Shown in pieces: positions 40,400-44,945 of a DNA stretch of 44,945 nt. The notes beneath the pieces are model-generated. The model did no database searches and had not been told where the DNA came from. It saw nothing but the letters and a program-made list of their open reading frames with translations. The translations under genes and the position numbers were made by a program. This DNA is from an uncultured Eubacteriales bacterium (GTDB lineage Bacteria; Bacillota; Clostridia; Christensenellales; Aristaeellaceae), in NCBI GenBank assembly GCA_900318145.1, contig ONJM01000025.1, forward strand, positions 1 to 44,945. The letters are read 5' to 3'. Position 1 is the first letter of the stretch, and each line of letters opens with the position of its first letter.

Positions 40400-40856
40400 A
40401 TGGCTCCATTCTTTCGTAAGGACCCGTACCAGCGCCTCATGGACCTGTCCGAAGGCGGATTCTCCTTTGAACTGGATCCGGACACTTCGGACGCGGAAGA
40501 GCAGCTGGACACCTTCCTGCAGCAGGCTCGGAACCTCTTTGAGGAAACGCGGTTCCCGCTCGGCGCGGACACAGCGCCGGCGCTCTCCCTGACGGCAGAA
40601 AGCCTGCAGCAGCTGCAGGATCTTTTCGGGTCATCCGTCCTGCCGCTTGGCGCGGACGCGCTGTCCGGCCTGCCGGACCTGCTCACTTCCGCCACAGCGG
40701 CCGCCGCACCGGTGGTGAATCAAATGGCGAACAACTCCGTCCAGGCGCCGGCGTCCATCAATGTAACTGCCGCCGGAACGGATCCGGAGCGGTGGGGAAG
40801 TCGGTCTATGATGTCGCGGAGCAGTACCTGCTCAGGACGCTCAGGGAAGCAATGTG
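40400..40856 (+). pseudogene. Phage tape-measure gene, 3' part with frameshift
   Basis: The plus frame reads RKDPYQRLMDLSEGGFSFEL, PLGADTAPALSLTAESLQQL, LPLGADALSGLPDLLTSATA, then SINVTAAGTDPE. At about 40792 a one-base deletion relative to the copy at 30465-30590 shifts the frame; the original stop would be TGA at 40854-40856. It looks like the C-terminal part of a tape-measure protein. After it, both copies share GTGAAAGGG.CCGCTG. Confidence 0.6.
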
Positions 40857-40935
40857 AAAGGGTCCGCTGTCGCGGTCCTCAATTATTTCCGAGATTCCTG
40901 ATCACTGGGGATCTCATCAAACCGAAAGATTCCTG

Positions 40936-41664
40936 TCAGGTGCAGAATATCCTGATTGCCCGACTGGTAAAGACCGCTGTTCCTTCACCGCCATAACTAT
41001 CGATATTTGAAGTCATCTCTCCTCCGGCGGCATACATCTGACCCAAACCGGAAAGGATCTGATCCGTGCAGGTATAGAAATGTGCTGAGATGTAGTTCTG
41101 CAGTTTCCGGACTAAAGCCTGAGCTTTTTCGGAAGCAGGATCCTCATGCCTGATTGCTCCAAATTCAGTAAAGATCTCCATCATCTTCCGGTTCACTTCC
41201 GTCATTTCCTCTTTGGATCTTCCTTTTGCTTTCTGTTCATATTCCCGGTACGCCGGAGTATTCCCCCAGGCTTTTTTTGCCTCGGCGGCATATTCATCCA
41301 TCTTTTTTGTGTCAAATGCAGAAAAATCCATTTTTGTATCCACTCCTGCTTCCTTGATTCCACGGGCAAGATGAATCAGGTCGTCCAGATGTTCCTTTTT
41401 CAGCTCAAGCAGTGTAATCTGCTGATCCAGTGCTTTCTGCCGGTCAAAGGAAAGGCTTTGGATAATCCGCTGAATGTCCTTCAGCGGGAATTCCAGTTCC
41501 CGGAACAGGAGGATCTGCTGAAGGGTTTCCAGGGCTGCATCGTCATACAGCCTGTAGCCTGCATCGGTATATCCTGCCGGATGCAAAAGACCGATCCTGT
41601 CATAGTACTGCAAGGTGCGTATACTCACACCTGTCAGATTACTCACCTCATGTACGGTCATCAT
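40936..41664 (-). CDS. MerR-family regulator with TipAS-type ligand domain
   Basis: 242 residues. The N-terminal MerR winged helix covers about 1-70 (TVHEVSNLTGVSIRTLQYYD, GLLHP, YRLYDDAALETLQQI) and is followed by a long coiled-coil helix (about 75-115). The C-terminal domain from about 120 is TipAS-like: MDEYAAEAKKAWGNTPAYREY and, at the end, YGGEGTAVFTSRAI. TipA homologues bind thiopeptide or other drugs and switch on export genes. Here no exporter is adjacent. Two ATGs in tandem follow GGAGGCAGGAGTC. Its promoter has a MerR-type long spacer with a palindrome, so it probably controls itself. Confidence 0.92.
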   Translation of the reverse strand: MMTVHEVSNLTGVSIRTLQYYDRIGLLHPAGYTDAGYRLYDDAALETLQQILLFRELEFPLKDIQRIIQSLSFDRQKALDQQITLLELKKEHLDDLIHLARGIKEAGVDTKMDFSAFDTKKMDEYAAEAKKAWGNTPAYREYEQKAKGRSKEEMTEVNRKMMEIFTEFGAIRHEDPASEKAQALVRKLQNYISAHFYTCTDQILSGLGQMYAAGGEMTSNIDSYGGEGTAVFTSRAIRIFCT

Positions 41665-41696
41665 GACTCCTGCCTCCCTCTTTTCGTGGTAATCAC

Positions 41697-41727
41697 ATCA
41701 TAAAGTATGACGCAACGTCAGAGTCAA
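41697..41727 (-). promoter_or_regulatory. MerR-type promoter and operator of the TipAS regulator
   Basis: Minus strand: TTGACT (41727-41722), 19-base spacer, TATGAT (41702-41697). A perfect inverted repeat TGACG-TTG-CGTCA (41720-41708) sits inside the spacer. A 19-base spacer with a central palindrome is the hallmark of promoters that MerR proteins untwist. Confidence 0.85.
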
Positions 41728-41890
41728 GTACTTTTGGTCATTATATTCTATATTCATATTCTGCCGGGGCAGCTGACCCCATGGTGAAGAATTTCAAAAG
41801 TTGGAGACTCAACCTTTGGAAGCTTATCTCCGAGATTTCCTGCCATGAAGGATCTGATAAAAGGAAAGGAAAATGTGATTTTTCGTTTCA

Positions 41891-41920
41891 CTGCCATCCC
41901 CTCCCGGCAGAACGTATATA
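41891..41920 (+). promoter_or_regulatory. Bacteriocin-type (class II) promoter D
   Basis: CTGCCA (41891-41896), 18-base spacer identical to promoter A, TATATA (41915-41920). Identity with A continues to GGTGAAA, GAGCAAACAAGCTCCCGCA and the ribosome site region. Confidence 0.8.
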
Positions 41921-41998
41921 TAGGTGAAAAGAGCAAACAAGCTCCCGCAGAAGAATAAGTAAAAGAAATACAGAACAGAAAACAAGGAGGAAAAAAGA

Positions 41999-42220
41999 AT
42001 GAATACCGAAATAATGGAACTGAACCTGAACGCAAGGGAACTGAATCTGGAAGAGATGGAACTGATCAGCAGCGGCTGGAAATGGAAAGATTTAATCGTC
42101 ACCACGTTGTCCTGCGGTGCAATTGGTGCAACCTGCGGAGGAGTGCTCTTTGGCCTGCCCGGTGGGGTGATCGGAGGCGCAGTCGGTGCCGGGATCGGCG
42201 CAGGCGTCTGCTTTATGTAA
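41999..42220 (+). CDS. Class II bacteriocin-like peptide D
   Basis: 73 residues, the only plus-strand member of the set. The leader contains an internal duplication (MELNLN then ELNLEEMELISSG) and ends SG rather than GG. The predicted mature peptide has about 47 residues: it starts WKWKDLIVTTLSCG, has three Cys (in SCGAIGATCGG and GVCFM) and a Gly-zipper (GGVIGGAVGAGIGAG). If two Cys pair, the peptide would carry a disulfide. Ribosome site AAGGAGGAAAAAAGA, almost the same as that of peptide A. Followed by a strong terminator. Confidence 0.82.
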   Translation: MNTEIMELNLNARELNLEEMELISSGWKWKDLIVTTLSCGAIGATCGGVLFGLPGGVIGGAVGAGIGAGVCFM

Positions 42221-42261
42221 CCATGCTGTCTAAGGCGTGAAGCGGCTTTGTAACAGCGATC

Positions 42262-42299
42262 ACACAGGGGATTGCGCACTGCGATCCCCTGTGTTTTTT
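42262..42299 (+). terminator. Terminator of bacteriocin D
   Basis: ACACAGGGGAT pairs perfectly with ATCCCCTGTGT around TGCGCACTGCG and is followed by TTTTT. It lies 42 bases after the stop. Confidence 0.92.
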
Positions 42300-42349
42300 A
42301 AGCTTCCGAGATTTCCGACTATCGTGTCATCCTGAAAAACCGGAATTAA

Positions 42350-42793
42350 TCATAAACAAAACACGTAAAGAAGAACATCCTTGTCTTTTGCATTTTTGAA
42401 GGCATATCCATCTGTCTCAAATTCCAGACTGTTATGTAAGGCAATACTGGCCTGATTGTCAGTTCGCACTTGATCTTGAATGATACGATAACCAAGATCC
42501 TTTGCGTGATTCATAATTAGACGCATCCCCTCGACAGCATATCCATTTCTTCTCTGGTCAGGATATATTTCCACACCGATTGAAACAACGCTTTTCGAGT
42601 GCTCATACAGTGAAGCACTGCCAACGATTGTGTCATTTGCTGTGATAGCAAACATCTCAAAATACTTACCTTGATATGTATTTGATTCCCATTCTGTAAT
42701 CATTTCACAGATGTCAGTTATCGAGTTTTCTGTATACTGCTTTTGCTGAAGGATTATTGCATCATGTTCTGTAAAATGGCGTATGCTGATCAT
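42350..42793 (-). CDS. GNAT family N-acetyltransferase
   Basis: 147 residues. The GNAT fold is clear: SIGVEIYPDQRRNGYAVEGM is the acetyl-CoA binding strand and loop, and RTDNQASIALHNSLEFETDG is the C-terminal part seen in protein N-acetyltransferases of the RimJ/RimL type. The loop Q-R-R-N-G-Y-A keeps the Gly and basic residues. The substrate is unknown. The ATG follows GTGGGGGTATATA, a weak ribosome site. The promoter lies at 42866-42894 and the leader is about 70 bases. Confidence 0.88.
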   Translation of the reverse strand: MISIRHFTEHDAIILQQKQYTENSITDICEMITEWESNTYQGKYFEMFAITANDTIVGSASLYEHSKSVVSIGVEIYPDQRRNGYAVEGMRLIMNHAKDLGYRIIQDQVRTDNQASIALHNSLEFETDGYAFKNAKDKDVLLYVFCL

Positions 42794-42865
42794 TATATAC
42801 CCCCACTGTAAGAAACACGATTGTCATATATTTCAAAAGATATCTTCAAAGTAGAAACCGCCATT

Positions 42866-42894
42866 ATTATACATTCTGATACGGGAATTCACAA
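42866..42894 (-). promoter_or_regulatory. Sigma-A promoter of the GNAT gene
   Basis: Minus strand: TTGTGA (42894-42889), 17-base spacer, TATAAT (42871-42866). Confidence 0.75.
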
Positions 42895-42912
42895 ATGAAA
42901 ACGGAGGCCTGA

Positions 42913-43104
42913 ATGACTTACGCGATCCTTCCCCTGATGAACGATCCCTGACAGGTGTTCACCGCCGACGTCTTGCTCGACGGCGAACCGTTCCACGCGC
43001 AGATCTCTGTCCGCTGGCTTCCGGCGGCATGGGGCCGCCGCCGATCGCCGCCCGGCGGTAGGGGAGGATAATAAGGTATGACCCAGATGATCAGGGGCAC
43101 ATAA
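42913..43104 (+). pseudogene. Phage baseplate gene fragments
   Basis: The plus strand reads MTYAILPLMNDP, a TGA, then QVFTADVLLDGEPFHAQISV and RWLPAAWG. This resembles small baseplate plug-type proteins of myophages. After further decay, GGAGGATAATAAGGT and ATG open the first codons of a next gene (MTQMIRGT, then a stop). Confidence 0.5.
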
Positions 43105-43137
43105 AAGCGCCCCGGGGAAGTTTGGTTTCCGGGGTGC
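43103..43137 (-). terminator. Terminator of the XRE/TPR-like regulator gene
   Basis: Minus strand: GCACCCCGG pairs with CCGGGGCGC (one mismatch) around a 13-base loop and is followed by TTTTATG. It lies about 55 bases after the stop. Confidence 0.7.
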
Positions 43138-43192
43138 TGTAGCGAGATTATCTCCGGTTTTCTTGTCAGTTGATTTTCATGCTGCAATTGTA

Positions 43193-44134
43193 TCATGACA
43201 GTCGCTGGATTGCCCGTTCAACTTCTTCGCGCAATTCTCCGCTGATAATACCCCATTCATTAATGCTGGCAGCGCTGTCAGTGAATTTGGGGGAAGGCTG
43301 CATTTCCTGGCCTTTCCGATACCATTCAATGGCTTTGTCATATTCCTGCCGCAGTGTATAGATATCGCCAAGTGTAACAGCCTGGCACCATTCCTGTCCT
43401 TCCATTGTTTCCAGCTGGCAGAGCAGTTTCTCACTTTCTTCTTTTTCCCCGGCTGCCTGCGCGATCATATAACGGTACATGACCGTGCGGAAAGTATCGT
43501 CAAGCGCTTCCAGCTTTTCAAGCCATTGACGGGCTTCTGCAAGACGATGGTCATCGATCAGATTGTCCAGCAGCCACATGACTGCAGCGCGGTTTTCCGG
43601 GTTGCGGCGGCAGTAGTCGCTGAACCATTCGATCAGGGCGTGATGATTCCGGACATTCCAGTCCGGGATATAGCTGTCCCAGGCATTGGCCAGTTCACTG
43701 ATTGCATCCCTGTCTCCTCCGGATTTTTCTACGGCTTCTTTCCCACAGGAAACTGCCAGCAGGCGATACTGTTCTGCCTGATGGTTGTACAGCTTGGTCA
43801 GCAGGGTTTTTGCCTGTCCCTCTTGCTTTGGATTTTCCGCTAAAGCGCGAAGCTGCTGTATAAGCTGCCATTCTTCCGCACGGTCAATCATTCCGCAATC
43901 GTCAATATGATTATCAATACGCTCCATTTGCTGCTCCGGAGTCATGGCAAACAGCTGATCTATGGTAACGCCGAAATATACGGCAATCTCCGGCAACATC
44001 TGCACATCCGGTACGCTGTTGCCGCATTCCCACTTGCTGATGGTCTGCGGGCTCACATTCAGAGCTGCTGCCAGGGCTTCCTGCGTAAGGCCCCGGTCAT
44101 TCCGCAGACGGCGGATTTCTTTTCCCATTTCCAT
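43193..44134 (-). CDS. XRE-family regulator with helical-repeat C-terminus
   Basis: 313 residues. HTH of the Cro/CI type at 5-60 (LRNDRGLTQEALAAALNVSP, QTISKWECGNSVPD). From about 75 to 300 the protein is a series of helix pairs resembling tetratricopeptide repeats (EARQWLEKLEALDDTFRT, EESEKLLCQLETMEG, DKAIEWYRKGQEMQPSP). Such HTH-TPR proteins often bind peptides, as in the Rgg/PlcR type, but the repeats here are not close enough to name a family. Ribosome site GAGGAGGTCGTCATT. A TCAACT-N8-AGTTGA inverted repeat at about 44206-44225 lies in its upstream region and could be an operator. Confidence 0.88.
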   Translation of the reverse strand: MEMGKEIRRLRNDRGLTQEALAAALNVSPQTISKWECGNSVPDVQMLPEIAVYFGVTIDQLFAMTPEQQMERIDNHIDDCGMIDRAEEWQLIQQLRALAENPKQEGQAKTLLTKLYNHQAEQYRLLAVSCGKEAVEKSGGDRDAISELANAWDSYIPDWNVRNHHALIEWFSDYCRRNPENRAAVMWLLDNLIDDHRLAEARQWLEKLEALDDTFRTVMYRYMIAQAAGEKEESEKLLCQLETMEGQEWCQAVTLGDIYTLRQEYDKAIEWYRKGQEMQPSPKFTDSAASINEWGIISGELREEVERAIQRLS

Positions 44135-44282
44135 AATGACGACCTCCTCATTTCATGCTCCAATCATAATCATAACGAACATGAAAAACCAGCGATTGTC
44201 ATGCAGGTCAACTCTCGTGATAGTTGAGTTGCAAAGATAACTCCGAGTTTTCTTGCCAACAGTTATCCCGACAAACTTGAAT

Positions 44283-44825
44283 TTATCTGACTGGCTGCCA
44301 TTCCTCTTTGGAAAGGCATGTTATGTGTTCCGTCCTAAGAACGCCCTCTATGGCACAGGGCACATTATAGGCTGTATGATGGTAATGAAAACCACACTTT
44401 TCTTGAACTCGCTTTGACTTTTCATTCCCATCAAAGTAACCACACCATATTTTATTCAGTTTCAGGCTTTCAAAACTGTAGCGAATCAATTCCCTGACTG
44501 CTTCCGGTATCAGCCCTCGTCCCCAATACGGAACTCCGATCCAGTAACCGATTTCACCTTCTGAATCAGGAAGACCAATATTGCTGGCTTTCCCAAGCAT
44601 TAGACCAATGCTGCCAACAGGCTGGCCGGATTCTTTTAATACTACGGCATAGGTTTCCGGTGCCGAAAGAACACTCCGGATTATTTCACGGCTATTCTCA
44701 ACACTTGTATGAACCGCCCACCCCGCAATTGGTCCCACATCAGGATGACTTGCATATTTAAATAAGTTCTCTGCATCGCTTTCTTCCCACGGTCGGAGGA
44801 TCAATCTATTTGTTTCAAGTATCAT
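44283..44825 (-). CDS. GNAT acetyltransferase, RimJ/RimL-like
   Basis: 180 residues from the ATG at 44825 (GCGAGGTG upstream). [20 protein letters not shown] is the typical RimJ/RimL start, [19 protein letters not shown] the acetyl-CoA loop, and [18 protein letters not shown] the C-terminal hallmark. Such enzymes acetylate protein N-termini or small amines, and some act on antibiotics; the substrate here is unknown. No terminator is seen in the 148 bases before the XRE gene. A longer N-terminal extension is possible but lacks a ribosome site. Confidence 0.9.
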   Translation of the reverse strand: MILETNRLILRPWEESDAENLFKYASHPDVGPIAGWAVHTSVENSREIIRSVLSAPETYAVVLKESGQPVGSIGLMLGKASNIGLPDSEGEIGYWIGVPYWGRGLIPEAVRELIRYSFESLKLNKIWCGYFDGNEKSKRVQEKCGFHYHHTAYNVPCAIEGVLRTEHITCLSKEEWQPVR

Positions 44826-44927
44826 CGTATACACCTCGCAAAATACCGATTGAACTAAACCGCCTTCGGCGGTAGCTCGTTCCCCAGCCAATCAAAGTTA
44901 CTATGACCAGGATTTTGAGCTACTAAC

Positions 44928-44933
44928 ATTATA
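44928..44933 (-). promoter_or_regulatory. -10 box of the last GNAT gene (promoter cut by the window edge)
   Basis: TATAAT on the minus strand preceded by GTG; the -35 would lie beyond the right edge. A small hairpin (ACCGCC with GGCGGT, 44858-44872) is in the leader. Confidence 0.5.
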
Positions 44934-44945
44934 CACAAACTCCTT

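Overview
The window looks like a chromosomal stretch from an anaerobic, low-sporulation-context Clostridia member (Firmicutes), most like gut or rumen Christensenellales/Aristaeella-type genomes. The basis is: strong AGGAGG-type ribosome binding sites, sigma-A-like promoters, BspA-like leucine-rich repeats, a CotH/DUF4956/VTC operon, DUF6465 and DUF3795 proteins, many signal-peptide hypothetical proteins and moderately high G+C. The taxonomic placement is inference; no rRNA, tRNA or CRISPR array was seen.

Region 1 (1-16080) is mostly plus strand. A large secreted, Trp-rich repeat protein (truncated at the left edge) ends at a strong terminator. A SNF2-family helicase with a SWIM zinc finger follows. 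A sigma-A promoter at 7383-7411 then starts a six-gene operon: membrane-anchored CotH kinase with lamin-tail domains, DUF4956 membrane protein, VTC-domain polyphosphate polymerase, CapA-like protein, ClpB-like AAA+ ATPase with a degenerate first AAA domain, and an unrecognised 219-residue partner. The last two overlap by ATGA. The operon ends at a 12-bp-stem hairpin shared with the convergent gene.

Region 2 (16090-22420) is minus strand: a secreted NAGPA-type phosphodiester glycosidase, a CtpE-like P-type ATPase, a TrkA_C membrane protein, a small basic protein and a secreted beta-propeller-like protein, most with recognisable promoters or terminators.

Region 3 (22490-44945) is accessory. 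It is a series of mostly single, minus-strand genes, many with their own promoter and terminator: two secreted YdcF/DUF218 proteins, GH26 glycosidase, compact M13 peptidase, 4Fe-4S protein, DUF3795, NUDIX, XRE and MerR/TipAS regulators, GNAT acetyltransferases, transglutaminase, HU plus a Lys/Ala-rich DUF6465 protein, and five short peptides with double-glycine-type leaders. Between them lie fragments of phage tail genes (tape measure, baseplate and others), all on the plus strand. Several promoter sequences recur almost unchanged: one family before five genes (about 23.9, 25.5, 27.8, 30.4 and 32.4 kb), one before four bacteriocin-like genes (33.1, 35.4, 37.2 and 41.9 kb) and one before two genes (31.3 and 36.3 kb).

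The two most interesting systems are the CotH-DUF4956-VTC-CapA-AAA operon, which reads as an envelope phosphate/polyphosphate machine with a dedicated unfoldase, and the dispersed family of double-glycine-leader peptides that share one promoter architecture but have no transporter in the window.
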